From Cyrtodaria siliqua (taxonomy: Eukaryota; Mollusca; Bivalvia; Adapedonta; Hiatellidae): 64,000 bases of DNA. Numbering within the stretch: the stretch's first letter is position 1; every line of letters starts with the position of its first letter. Positions 30,461 through 42,425 of the stretch are shown piece after piece. The stretch covers positions 186,001 through 250,000 of the forward strand of contig JAWPHD010000233.1 of NCBI GenBank assembly GCA_037043455.1, written 5' to 3'. The translations under genes and the position numbers were made by a program. The notes under the pieces are model-generated. The model searched no databases. It saw only the letters and a list, made by a program, of their open reading frames with translations, and was not told where the DNA came from.

Positions 30461-32060
30461 TAAATATAATGTATACAATGTATGTAATATGTCATGGTTG
30501 TAAACTTATATGTCATGTTTGTAAACTTATGTACGTATTAATCATTATGATAAAAAGCATATTGACCATTTCACTTAGGAACCTTTTTTGGCGTAGAATG
30601 CAAGCACATTGGTAATACGGACAGTCAATAAAGTGTTTTCATTTACTGGGACTGCATGTCTTGTAGTTTGACTGTCAGCGAAGTGTTTTCATTTACTGGG
30701 TTAAAACGTGTCTTCACTCAAAAAGCTTACCTATGTCATTGTTATTTAAAGTCTGTGGTAGACAAACTAAGTTAAAGTAGTCAGCAATTGAATTGCAACT
30801 ATTAATAACTATAAACAATCCGTGGTGGATTGATAGGCATGTGTATCTGTACTAATATTCACATTATATGTTATATGTTTAGCATATGGATAACAAGCTG
30901 GGTTTTTTTTACTCATGCGAATTTAATATGATATGTGTTAAGGATGTTGGCTGGTCAAGTTTTGACATTTTCCAGTTGAAGAATTTTCTTTGTTAAATCA
31001 AAGTGTTATTTGATAACAGAATTGTTAAATTTCTTGCATTCTAGTAGATATGGATATACTGTAGGATTTAAGATGGTGAGATATCAAATTTTAAACAAAA
31101 AAAATATTTTTCATATTTTTTCCATCATTTATGTCCATTTTTTGTTATCAAGATAGTATAGGTAGCTTTTAGTAGAATTTATCCTTTTGCTATAGAAAAA
31201 ATAAGATTTTTGTTTTTAGTGGGATACAAACTGAGCTAATTGTATATTCGATCTCTATGACAAAACTGTGTGTACGGTATTTTACAATGAACATGTCAAA
31301 ATAACTCCAAAATGTGTGTAATTTAAAGACTTTTTAATAAAAATTCATTAGAAGCCTGAGGATCTATTTTTTTTTTTTACTTGTTTCGAAAGAAATGTCA
31401 TAGGACTTTGTCATATGCAAGTTTTAAAAAACGTTGAGCATTAGAACATACTTTTCTATCTTCAATTATCATTTTATCAAACAAATTTCTTTAAAAAGTG
31501 GGTGGGGTATTTTTGCTTTTTAAATTAAAAAGGCGAACGAGGATACAATTGTTTGTATATGTTTTGACAGACATGTATATATGTAATTGAAAATTAATCA
31601 TTGTTTTTCAATAAATGTAATGTGATGAATTTGTTTTTTGAAAATGTTCATTGACTCTGTTTAACATCTTTTCAGTGAAATTTTGGAGTTAAAAATATGT
31701 GCCTTCATCGAAGACATTTAGAGTAAATAAAAGTGTGATGACCTACCCTTTTTTGATAATTTTGTATCTAAATAATACCAATAAGCTTTAAATATCAGTT
31801 TAAAAATGTTTATTGCATCATTTTCTCAAAATGTCAATCAAAAACAGTTTAAGCAGTTTGTTAGATATATATACAATAAATTGTGCAACTGTCTCATTGT
31901 CTGCGAATGCCATCTGAAAGAGTTAAATCTATATTTGTCTGTTTGAACGACTCTGTATGAGCTAGGTAGTAGTAAATCGACCATGAGTTAATAAATCATT
32001 ATATTACGAACTACGTCGTTGTTTCTTTTTTTTAGAATTCCGCCACAATTTTTTTTATTT
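30461..32060. other. AT-rich intergenic DNA, no gene seen
   Basis: No frame longer than about 60 residues shows domain-like sequence. Two near-copies of AAGTGTTTTCATTTACTGGG lie at 30631 and 30681. The rest is AT-rich with homopolymer T and A runs. Confidence 0.5.
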
Positions 32061-32064
32061 AAAC

Positions 32065-32880
32065 AATAAATCGGTAGAACCGATGGATGCTCCCCGAATA
32101 AAGGTACACATGTGAAATACAATCGGATAGAAAATGTAGGAGTTGAGCCGACAAGCCGATATTATCTTAAAAATTGGAAAAAAATCCGCAAATTTCTTTT
32201 TTAACCAGAACGTCCTGACAATATGCTCTACTATATTGATTCTTCCTACCAAGTTTCATGAAAATTAGTTGAAAAATGTAGACGGAGTTGAGCTGAAATG
32301 ATTTACATTTTAAAAAACTTCAAAGTCTCTTAACTCTGCCAAAAATCATTCAACCAGAACGTGTTGATATTATGCGCTACTAGACATCATACTGAAACTT
32401 CCTATGAAGTATCATGCAAATGGGATAGAAAACTCAGGACAAGGTTAAGATTCGAAAAACTTCAAAGTCCCGTAACTCTGCCAATAATCATTCAACCAGA
32501 ACGTCCTAATAACATGCGCTACAAGACATCATACTGATACTTCCTAGGAAGTTTCATGAACATCAGTTGAAAAACGTAGGAGGGGTTGAGCTTCCGCTTT
32601 AATTTAGAACCAAAAAACTTCAAAGTCTCTGCCAAAAATCATTCAACCAGAACGTCCTGACAATATGCACTACTAGACATCATACTGATACTTCTTGTGA
32701 ATTTTCGTGAAAATCAGATGAAAAACAATGGAGGAGTTGAGCAGACAAGCTTTAGAACCAAAAAAAACTTCAGTCACGAAACTCCGTTAAAAATCATTCA
32801 ACCGGAACGGAACAGACTGGCATACATACGGACATAACGGCAACTATATGCTCCCCCGAAAATTTCGGGGAGTGAGCTAC
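32065..32880 (+). mobile_element. Tandem-core element, about five 140-bp units
   Basis: It begins ATCGGTAGAACCGATGGATG, a small hairpin (ATCGGT with ACCGAT), and ends GCTCCCCCGAAAATTTCGGGG, another hairpin. Between lie about five units with AACTTCAAAGTC, ATCATTCAACCAGAACG and ACATCATACTGATACTTC. The element at 49287-49800 begins ATCGGTAGAACTGATGGATG and ends similarly, so they share termini but have different cores. Confidence 0.65.
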
Positions 32881-32967
32881 AGGGCTTACATTTGGTTTTA
32901 GAGAAGTGCGACATATAAAGCATAGGAATTAAGTTAACGTTTCGGCACAAGCATACTTCAGGGATAA

Positions 32968-33132
32968 GCTTATTCCCTTGTTAAATTTGTACACACACGT
33001 GGTGTATATACGATCGTAACTGTTTCACCTGATCATGAAGTGACATTGATGAAATATGTGAAAACTGAAGGTCGTGTGGATGATTTCACTGCTGGCGATG
33101 ACTACAACTATGATAGGCCATACTACGTCTAA
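32968..33132 (+). CDS. Possible terminal exon of an unknown gene
   Basis: From about 33010 the plus strand reads TIVTVSPDHEVTLMKYVKTE followed by GRVDDFTAGDDYNYDRPYYV to TAA at 33130-33132. Composition is protein-like and acidic towards the end. An AATAAA word lies downstream at about 33408. No clear splice acceptor or upstream exon was found, and I recognise no family. It could equally be a chance open frame. Confidence 0.2.
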   Translation, partial: AYSLVKFVHTRGVYTIVTVSPDHEVTLMKYVKTEGRVDDFTAGDDYNYDRPYYV

Positions 33133-34860
33133 CCAGATACTGAAGGTATGGATAAACAGGTGTGTGCCAGCAGTAAGCAACAACATTGTCCACACAGGCT
33201 GAGTTACTTACCCGAAAGGCGTGTAAGAATCAGAAAAACTCGGGTAGAAGTTTGTCTGACGGTTCTGTAAGATCCTATAGAAGAGGCAAAAGATGTTTTA
33301 ATCGGGGTCCGGGATAAAATAAAAGAATCTGCACTGCACTGCAATATGTAGACGTGTAGTAAAGTGTGGTCTTGTTGACTTATTTCAAAATGCTGTATTA
33401 TATGTTAAATAAACGATAGCTTTACATTTTTTTAATGTATTCTATACTTTCACGTCGTCACGTTTACTTTGCATAAGAGATAAACGTTTAGTATTCTACG
33501 ATACTCAACGTTGACAAGCATAATATTGCACGGCGATAAGGAGATTCTTTTAACAGTAAAAAAGAGTAAAGAAACGAAAACGTACACATTGTACACGAAA
33601 TAATTGAATTAATCAATGACACCTACTGACTGGTGTTTGTCGTCGATGACTCACAACACTGTTATCTCCCTTTAATACTTGTGCCCTACAGATGTCCACT
33701 TTTCCACTTTTTAAAGGACTTTCCATTGCATACATTGTTTTATCCTTATCAGGTTCTAAATATACAGCATTTGAGGAAAATATCACAGAAAAAAATCATA
33801 TTGATATAAGATTTCTAGCTAACTCTGCCTCATTTTGCACATCTTGCATGTGTCATGGGTCTAATCACCACGGGGTTGTATTTTTGTCATATGATTACGC
33901 TAAAGTTTGATAGGTGTCACGCAAACATGAAATTTAAATATGTTAAACCTGGTAAATAATTGCTGTCTTTTAAGCTGCAGATATTGGATCAATGAAGAAT
34001 TTAAGCATACTTACATGCTGTAAATTTGTTTTGATCTCTATGCCACGAACAAAAACATTACAATGGGACCCTATGGAAAATTAATTGTAATGTGAGACGT
34101 TGACGTTTTTTAAATGACTTCATCGAGCCAAATAATCATCCGCACAAAATGAAAATGAAAGACAAATTATGAAGTCCACCCATGGCTAAAAACATTTTAT
34201 TCATATGTTTGCGCCGAAGTAGAAGGAACGGGGAACGGGCTAATTTGGCTGGTGTTTTCATTCATAAAAACACTCGGACCAGGTACATTCGGACCAAGTT
34301 TGGAAAATATCAGATAGAAAATGATGTAATTAGAGATTTAACAAAGCTAAATATAGAATATTTTCAAAATATCAAGGCCATAATGTTGGTGTTACTAGTT
34401 ATATCTATCTGGTTTTCAAACTTTTCAAACCTTTATTAATGTGAACAATCTGGCCGAGTTTGGTAATATCGGATGGAAAATGAAGGTACTGAATACCTAC
34501 TAAAGCAAAATATAGCATTTTATCTTTAAATAATTCAATGACCATAACTCTGCCGTTGCCTGTTCCATATGTAAAGTTGTAGCATTGTCGCTGAAATTCC
34601 TTTTGTATTTCCAAAGGTGTAAATCGTTTAATTGAAAATAACACCTGTCAGAATAAATGGTGTACAACTACCAGTTATTAGAAGTTAGAGTATGGCAGAC
34701 AATTGAAATAGACATTCTACAAAACAAATATAGTATGGTCTCATCTCGTTGGTTAGTTTAAACACCTCGATGTTTAAATCAACCAACTCCATGAGACCAT
34801 ACTCTTATCTATTACTTGTAATGATATTTACATCCTGCTAAAGACTGGCCAAGATCAAAT
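33133..34860. other. Intergenic, no gene supported
   Basis: A 72-codon frame at 33692-33910 follows an acceptor-like CTACAG but has no domain. 34190-34650 carries degenerate pearl-like words (AATATAGCATTTTAT; ATAACTCTGCCG). A strong hairpin lies at 34732-34803. Confidence 0.45.
34732..34803. repeat. Foldback hairpin
   Basis: AGTATGGTCTCAT and GTTGGTT and TTTAAACA pair in order with TGTTTAAA, AACCAAC and ATGAGACCATACT around the loop CCTCGA. About 30 bp per arm. Confidence 0.85.
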
Positions 34861-34862
34861 AA

Positions 34863-35385
34863 ACAAGAGCGCCGCCTAGCGGGACATATACACCCGTCGT
34901 TGAGTTCGTGGTTAAACCTTTTTCAAATGGAAATAATTAAAACAAAAATAATATAAATCAGAGTTATGACCTTTGTAAGAAGTTTCCTTGTTGTACTCCT
35001 TATACATAGAAAGTTGTAAGACACAATCACTTGTAAATGGCAAGGTTAAGTTCCATGTTAAATATTTTTTCAAATGGGAATAATTAAAAATAAAATGAAA
35101 GTTATGATCCTTTGTCAAATGTATTCATTGGATCATGATGAAGATGTTTACAAAGTTATAGTTCTTTGTCAGATGTATGCATTGGATCATGATGAAGATG
35201 TTTACAAAGTTATGGTCCTTTGTCAGATGTATGCATTGGATCATGATGAAGATGTTTACAAAGTTTCAGTGTTGTACACCTTATACTTTGAAATGTATTA
35301 GTCACAATCAGCTGTCATGTAAAAGTTAACGGACAGACGGACGGACAATCAACGAGATAATACATCCCTACGGGCGTATAGAAAT
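34863..35385 (+). mobile_element. Element with three 54-bp core repeats
   Basis: Left arm AACAAGAGCGCCGCCTAGCG, right arm GGACAGACGGACGGACAATC then CCCTACGGGCGTATAG. The core (35101-35262) is three near-identical 54-bp units ending GATGAAGATGTTTACAAA. The 54-bp period keeps one frame open (18 codons per unit), which explains the repeated peptide, and is not evidence for a protein. Confidence 0.65.
35101..35262 (+). repeat. Three 54-bp tandem units
   Basis: Units start at 35101, 35155 and 35209 and share TTTGTCAGATGTATGCATTG and GATCATGATGAAGATG. Only a few substitutions separate units 2 and 3, so this expansion is recent. Confidence 0.9.
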
Positions 35386-37067
35386 GAAGGAGTTAACGAA
35401 GCAAAATCGATTTTTTTGTAGTGGAGGCAGACCACCCATTTTTCCTGGGTAGAACCAATACTGTACACCTCCGCCATCCGTAAGAATCGACACTTACAAG
35501 CCAAGCTCCCAGTTGGATGACATCCCAAAAGCTCACTTGATTGAAACTGGCCTTAGGCCAGTATAGCTTTTAAAACCCCATTTGCCTCTTTTCTCTCTTG
35601 TTTGTGTTCACCGTTTCCAACTTTTGAGTATGTATTGACATTCTAGGATAAAACAATCATTTCTGAAAAATAACGGTCAAAATGTACCTGAACAAGAGAC
35701 CAAGAAGGGCAAGTGAACGCTCTACTTGCTAACATGGCTCTAATATAAGGGATTTCATACAATTCCCTTCAGTTTTTCACAGTTATGGCTGAGACATGGT
35801 TTTTACTCATTTTATCTTTGACCTCCAAGTGTGACATTGACCTTAAGGTAAAAAATCCGATTCATATGCACACGTTCGCATCATGCTGTACGTGACCATA
35901 TCCGTGTAATGTATCCCTTTAAAGTAGCTATCCCACCAACAAAAGCCAAATTTTACAACATATGTACACCGTTTATAAACCTACTGACGACGAGGTATAT
36001 ATACTGAACCAAACAGCTAACGCACCTTTAATATCCCAACAATAACAATCAATAAATCAAACCAAACTTCATTCTGAACGAGACAAATATCTTGTCAATA
36101 ACGACTGTAAAAATTTAAACTAGAACTGTCGCTGGAGGCGGACAAATACCCCACGATGGCAATTTGTTGAGGAGTCGGTAAACACACAAGACTTTGTTCC
36201 TATAAGATATATAGACATGTATTATAGAGAAAAAGCCAGGACAAGCATTTTCTATTTGACTACCAAGTATGAAATGCATTAAAATACAAAGGGTCATAAC
36301 TGAGTGGAAAATTATCGAACCGGAACGTCACGACAATATGCGCATCTCCACTTAATATTGATGCTTTGTAGCAAGTTTCACGAAATTATAACACGGGGTT
36401 TTAGAGAAATAGCCCGAACAAGAATTTTCTATTTGACTACCAAGTATGAAATACATTAAAAATACAAAGGGCCATAACTCAGTGAAAAATTATTGAACCG
36501 GAACGTCATGACAGTATGCACATCTCCACTTGATATTGATACTTCCCAGCAATTTGCAATGCATTCTAACAAGGAGTTTTAGAGAAATAGCCCGGAAAAG
36601 AATTTTGTATTATATATATATTATATTAGAAATACAAAGGGTCATAACTCAATGGAAAATTATCGAACCGGAACGTAAGGACAACATGTGCATATTCACT
36701 TGATATTGATGCTTCGTAGCAAGTTTCACGAAATTATAACATGGGGTTTTAGAGAAATAGCCCGGACAAGAATTTTCTATTTGACTACCAAGTATGAAAT
36801 ACATTAAAAATACAAAGGGCCATAACTCAGTGGAAAATTATTGAACCGAAAGTCATGACAGTATGCGCATATTCACTTGATATTGATGCTTCGTAGCAAG
36901 TTTCACGAAATTATAACATGGGGTTTTATAGAAATAGCGCGGACAAGAATTTCCTATTTCACTACCAAGTATGAAATGCATTAAAAATACAAAGGGCCAA
37001 GGCCCATAACTCAGTGGAAAATTATTGAACCGGAACGTCCTGACAGTATGCACATCTCCAATTAACA

Positions 37068-37252
37068 TGTCGCCAGTTGTCAATCATTTATCCATTTCAA
37101 CCAATCAAACCAGAACGATACCTCCGACAAACAACAGCACGTGTATAAAGCACGTGCTTAGCACATGCAACTATGTTATATAAACTATTGTCAATATACT
37201 CCGAAATCAACAATAGGGCGGAGATATCTAAGTACTGGCGACATGTCAATTG
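37068..37252 (+). mobile_element. Short MITE with TIR AATTAACATGTCGCCA (copy 1)
   Basis: Starts CAATTAACATGTCGCCAGT and ends TGGCGACATGTCAATTG, inverted repeats of about 18 bp. The interior includes CACGTGTATAAAGCACGTG. An inverted copy lies at 57096-57290. It interrupts a tandem unit of the surrounding element (CACATCTCCA | GATATTGATACTTCC). Confidence 0.75.
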
Positions 37253-37254
37253 AT

Positions 37255-37445
37255 ATTGATACTTCCTAGCAAGAAAGATACGAATATCGGACAGGGAAAG
37301 CAGCATTCAAGGGCGACACTGAGTCAATCACAAAACACAAAAACAAACACGCAAACAGACAAACGAGAAGGCAAAAGTACTAAAAAATGCAAACGACATC
37401 ACAAACACAAAAGGGTTGACAATAGGGCTACTGCCTTGGAACGGT
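37255..37445 (+). repeat. Dispersed repeat (copy 2)
   Basis: Second copy of the family at 13215-13445: CACAAAAGGGTTGACAATAG and CTTGGAACGGTCA. It lies inside the tandem-core element directly after the MITE. Confidence 0.55.
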
Positions 37446-37711
37446 CAGTGGCAAGTTTCGCTAAATTCTAACAAGAAGTTTTAGAGAAATAGCCCGGACA
37501 AGAATTTTGTATTATATATATATATTAGAAATACAAAGGGCCATAACTCAGTGGAAAATTATCATGATAGTATGCGCATGTCCACTCGATATTGTTACTT
37601 CCTAGCAAGTTTTGTGAAGTTCTAAGAAGGACGTATTGAGATATAGCCTGGACAAATATTGCGTCTACGGACAGACGGATAGCTTATTGAAAATGAGAGG
37701 TAATATAAAGT

Positions 37712-37822
37712 GCAACACCTCTCATGCCGCTAGCACCAGCAACACCTCTCATGCCGCTAGCACCAGCACCAATCATGCCGCTAGCACCAGCACCAATCAT
37801 GCTGCTAGCACCAGCACCAAGT
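37712..37822 (+). repeat. Minisatellite of CATGCCGCTAGCACCAGCA units
   Basis: Four units of 27 then 24 bp, multiples of three, so an open frame (HAASTST) persists. I consider it a minisatellite because no flanking coding sequence or splice site supports a gene. Confidence 0.75.
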
Positions 37823-38104
37823 TAGCGGTATTTTACTTTAAAGCCACAAAGAATGGGCTTGATGTACCCAAGGGTAAGTATTAAACACTACTGATGTAGT
37901 CGGTCGACTTCTTACAGCCGCAACACAGCACTAAACAAAAAACGCTAGTGTGAATGTCAATAAATACTGAAAACGGGATCCCTTGGAAGCAACAAACACA
38001 AACAAGAGAGTAGAGTCGGTATAACTTAATGGGTGGGATAACAAAGGCTTCCTGGAGTGGAAGCTGGTTAGGTGGTTGTATACGTCTGTTTATTCCCAGT
38101 AAGT

Positions 38105-38275
38105 GTATAAGTTCTTGAGCTATTTTAAAGTCTGGGCTTATTTAAGAAAAGGTAACCATCTTCAATGTCGTGTTTGGCAAATTTTAAGATATAACATTGG
38201 CCTCATGATAATACAGGTGAATTTTGGTCAAAATTGACCGAGTGGTTAAAGGGTGGCAGATCTCAACGGTTTTCA
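38105..38275 (+). repeat. Direct repeat, copy 1
   Basis: TTCTTGAGCTATTTTAAAGTC through GGTGAATTTTGGTCAAAATT matches 39195-39335 with about ten differences. The two copies flank a degenerate tandem array (38560-39000) with AAGGGCCGCAACTCTG-like and GTTACTAATCCGATCTGGCT words, suggesting that the whole is one element with long direct repeats. Confidence 0.65.
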
Positions 38276-38559
38276 AGTTATGACCCAGGGGCTTTACAGC
38301 ACTACCCCTAGAATATGACCCTGGGTGCAATGTCAAAACCCGTTTTATGTTATGTGTTTTTCATCGACAGACACTCACCAACTTTCAGTTTTCCATCTGT
38401 TATACATTTTACGTTTAACTGAAAATGTGTCCACTTCCACTGAGGGTATGATCAAAAGTTTAAGACAACACTCCAACTTAGGGTATGGTCAAAACTTTAA
38501 GAGAATTGTCCACGTCTTCGAAAAGAAATGCGATAACAATTGAGTCAACTTTGATAAAG

Positions 38560-39020
38560 TTTGTTAGAAAGTTCACAAGGCAGAAAATGGCATTTATTGT
38601 TAAGTAAAACAAGGGCCGCAACTCTGATGTTACTATGTGGTTCTGTTTTGTTTTTTAAACTTGTCCTAGTTTTCATTGATATTAACAATCTGGCCGAAAT
38701 TGGTAAAGATCAACTAATTAATAAAGGTGCTAGTGTGTTCACATTGCAGAAAAAGGCATGTTTCAGAAAAACAAGGGTAATAACTTTGGTGTTACTAATC
38801 CGATCTGGCTGATTTTCGAATGTCTGAGCTGTTATTGATACAAAGACAAGGACAAAGTTCGACCAAGACCGAAAAATAAATGAAGGTGATATTGCGTTCA
38901 CAGGGCAGAATCTGGCATTTTTCAGAAACAGGCGTCATAACTTTGGTGCTACTAATCCGATCTAGCTTAATTTTTAATTTGTCCCGAGTTTTCATTGATA
39001 TTAACCGGCAAAAATGTATA
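38560..39020 (+). repeat. Degenerate tandem array between direct repeats
   Basis: About three units of roughly 160 bp, each with TAACTTTGGTGTTACTAATC, CGATCTGGCT and TTTTCATTGATATTAAC. This is another pearl-like core, older than the arrays at 13.9 and 47.8 kb. Confidence 0.55.
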
Positions 39021-39194
39021 AATATAATATAATAAATGAAGGTATGTGTCTGCTGGCCTTACCATTAGAGCTACAAAAGTCAAAATATGCTCAAAAGTTC
39101 TTCAAAAGATTTTCCCAATTAACCAAGTATGCAAACTTTGGATCCCCACAATCTTCTTTTCTATACTTTTGACAGACTAATATATTCAGTGGTT

Positions 39195-39335
39195 CTTGGG
39201 CTATTTTAAAGTCTGTGCTTATTTAAGAAAAGGTAACCATCTTCAATGTCGTGTTTGACAAATTTTAAGAAATAAACTTGGCCTCATGATAATACAGGTG
39301 AATTTTGGTCAAAACTGGCCGAGTGGCTTCTGAGG
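39195..39335 (+). repeat. Direct repeat, copy 2
   Basis: Second copy of 38105-38275 (ATTTAAGAAAAGGTAACCAT; CTTCAATGTCGTGTTTG), same orientation, about 1.08 kb downstream. Confidence 0.65.
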
Positions 39336-39339
39336 AGGT

Positions 39340-41854
39340 CGTTTTAAGCAAAATTAAAACATGGTTTTAGAGTTTTCTCTAGAAATATTTTATACAAACG
39401 TTTGACCTCTCATGGCAGGGTCAATTTTGACCAAGGGGAGGAGTTTACATAGATAGTCTAGTCTAGTATCTACCGATCATGTCAAGAGAATAACCATGGA
39501 AGTCTGTTCCGAGGTTCTGGAGAAATTTGTGTGTAAGGTTTTGACTTTTTAGCAATGTTGGCATTCTTGGATCTGATAGGAACCTAATTTGTATAATCTT
39601 TAAGTTTCAGTCATGTGAAATTTTGTCAAAATTGGACAAGCAGTTTCCGAGACGTCATTTAAAAGCAAACACAAGAGTTTTTTTTTTAATTTAAATCTCT
39701 ATATATAAACTTTTTGACCTCCGGGTCAGTCATTTCATGCTCCAAGACGTCATGTATATAACGATAGATTAGTGGCTATCAATCATTTCTGAATAAAACT
39801 GCCGACATCTGTTATGTGATTATCGAGAAATAGATTGTTTAAAGCTTTAGTGAATCTTAGCAATGGCGGCAAATATTGAAAGTAGTTCCCGAGATACAAG
39901 TGTAAATGCACAATTTTAACCAACTTTAACGCAACTGTATTATTTTCTTGTGGGTGCAGGGTGTAAAAGGTATTTAATGGTTGGTATGGGTGGGTGTCCA
40001 ATGAAACAGCAGAGCAATAATTGCTGAAAACGTATGTATCTTTCGAAGAAAGATTTCGAAAGATTTCCATTTTTTTTATATAACTACAGCCGAAAACAGA
40101 AGTCTGAAAACAAGAATGTAGATACAGCATTGTATTTATTCACGTTTGAACAGAAAAAATGAAATTTATCCAAATTCAGCCGTCACTGAAGCGTTCATTG
40201 AAAGCCCAACCCCACCACTTTTTTCTGGAAAAGCCATAAGCATAAATGGGGCCATAATTGTCAACATAAAAGCACAAGTTATAGAACCTGGCTCTATGAT
40301 GTTGTCTAATGATGCCGAATACTTGTGTAAAGTTTCAATCCATTATGTTAAGTAGTTTCCCAGAAACAAGCTAACGCACACAAGTTTAATCAGAAGACAG
40401 ACGACGTTCAAGTGTTGTTGTTTTTTGTCAAAAACAGCTGAAAATTGTTTGCACTGATTAAATGGAAGAACAAAAAGACAAATAATTATATAATACATGT
40501 TTTATTGGCAAACCATTGAAAATATGATTACAAATTTTAAAAAAAAACAATTATGTAACTTCATGATTATAAATAAAGCATATTATTATTAAATAGTAAA
40601 CTTGTTGAACATGTTTAGAGATATTTTGTTTCACCGTGGTATTTATTATAAATACAGTATTATTTCATTAAAATATTTACCATTAACTTCATCAATACGT
40701 TTAAACAAGTTATAATGGACAAAGTATAAATATAAAAAAATTACACTAGTGAAATGTCCTCTTACACCCATAACCTCCCCCTGTTACAGGTCAAGTACCA
40801 CACCAACCTCCTCCTGAAACTGTGACCCCGTGCACGGCCAAACATGACTCCATGGTCACCATCTGAACGAACTTGGTAAAGGAGCATATGCTGTTTGCAT
40901 GCAAAATAGTACATCTCTATCTCTTTTAGTTCAGAAAGAGTTTTTGAAGATTTTTTTCCAATATGCCTATTTAAAACTGTGACCCTCGGGGCGGGACAAA
41001 GTTTGACCCCAAGGATACTTTTGAATGAACTTAGTAGAGGGCCATAACAATTATTGAACTCCAACTTTTGTATTTTCAGGAAAAAATTATTTTTAAAGAT
41101 GCTGCTATATAACTCTATGTAAAACTGTGACCATGGTGACTGTGACCATGGGGTCCAAATTTGACCCCAGGCCGGGGTCACCATTTGAACAAACTTTGAG
41201 GAGGATCAAAAGCTAATGCTACATGAGAGTGTATGCCTCGTGGTTTCAGGTGTCTTTACCTTATATAAGTCTGTAAAATCGGTGAAATCCTAATATTCAC
41301 ATTTTTAACACCCCACACGGGCATGGTCCTTTATAACCCAGTGGAGTTTATTTGTACGTCTATGATGGTTTAGGGTTTGCCTATCATTTACAGTACCCCA
41401 TGGAGTGGACTGTATTCTGACATACTACTGAGTTTTCACACACTGAAGTTACTTTGGTTATTCATCAGAAACATCAATAATCAATTTTATAATTTCAGTT
41501 AAGCCCCAGTTCAAATCTGTCAAGCGTATACATTGAATCATTGTCAGGTATATTGCTGCTCTTCGCTGATTTGACAGATATACAATACCCGTCATATTGT
41601 CAACTAACTAATGTAGGTGTTTGTGCGTAGGATATTTTCTAACAGACTCTTGAAGTTGATGAACAAAACCACAGGCACTTATTTTTAAAAGAACACACCG
41701 CATTCTTGATTTGTAAAACAAATTCTGGCCTCTCATTTTTTTTCAACAGAGGATGTATTTGTTCAATTATCAATTAATTATTAATTATAAAAATGGTATA
41801 AAGCAAATTGTCTTTGCATATTACTAACTGTTGATTATATTACACCAATAATAT
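39340..41854. other. Intergenic, repeats only
   Basis: No gene seen. 40760-41200 contains two or three degenerate units sharing AAACTGTGACC and GAACTTAGTAGAGGGCCATA or GAACTTGGTAAAGGAGCATA. 39340-40440 has scattered pearl-like words (AGTTTCAATCCATTATGTT). 41530-41855 is AT-rich. Confidence 0.45.
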
Positions 41855-42425
41855 ATGGAGGATCTTAAACTCGTTCCCATTTCATATAAGATTTATGAAA
41901 CGAGTTATGAATTATTTTAATTTTAACGAGCCTTTAACGAAAATAATTCATAACTCGTTTCATAAATCTTATATGGAATGGAAACGAGTTTAAGATCCTT
42001 TTTATCAATAACATTGCAACCAAATTAATAAAAAATAATGAGACGGACATAGAACCGCCACGACGTCAGACACACTTTAGCGCCAAAACGTCATAAAATA
42101 TGTGACGTCGTAACGTCGCGTCTCACACATAACGCTGCGTATAAAAGAGTTTGTGTTTTACCTCTTTACAAAATAGCAGTTTACGCCAACTTTTTAACAA
42201 ACCAACAACAATGTTTTGTATAAGGTGCATTATTTTTATAAGCTGTCACAAATAATACGTTTATGACTCAGATATGGGTGAATTTGTAATAAATAAAATA
42301 GTTTCAGTTAATAAATTTGCATAGTGTTACATGTTTAACTCAACCAATCAAAATCGTTCCAGGTTGTATTACACGTGTGTCATACAATAGAATATTAAAT
42401 GGGTGTTTGACACTGCTAACAAGGG
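41855..42425 (+). mobile_element. Foldback-ended element, copy 1 (about 570 bp)
   Basis: Opens with a long inverted repeat: GGATCTTAAACTCGTTCCCA and ATAAGATTTATGAAACGAG pair with CTCGTTTCATAAATCTTAT and AACGAGTTTAAGATCC (41857-42000). Next comes GACGTCAGACACACTTTAGC and CATAAAATATGTGACGTCG, then an AT-rich body ending AACAAGGGACGTTATGTGAT. A second copy is at 43646-44213 in the same orientation. Confidence 0.75.

Larger units (their letters stand above)
36118..37690 (+). mobile_element. Tandem-core element, about six units of 175 bp, with nested insertions
   Basis: Begins CTGTCGCTGGAGGCGGACAA. Units contain GGGCCATAACTCAGTGGAAA, TTATTGAACCGGAACGTC, ATATTGATGCTTCGTAGC and TTTTAGAGAAATAGCCCGG at about 36293, 36471, 36643, 36820 and 37007. 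It ends in ACGGACAGACGGATAG near 37680. A MITE (37068-37252) and a dispersed repeat (37255-37445) are inserted in it. Confidence 0.65.

Noticed and set aside
33692..33910. 72-residue frame starting with a possible signal peptide behind CTACAG
   Set aside because: No domain, no partner exon and ordinary composition; could be revived by transcript data.
37636..37884. HAASTST-repeat protein
   Set aside because: Unit lengths (24 and 27 bp) explain the open frame; no splice sites or neighbouring coding signal.
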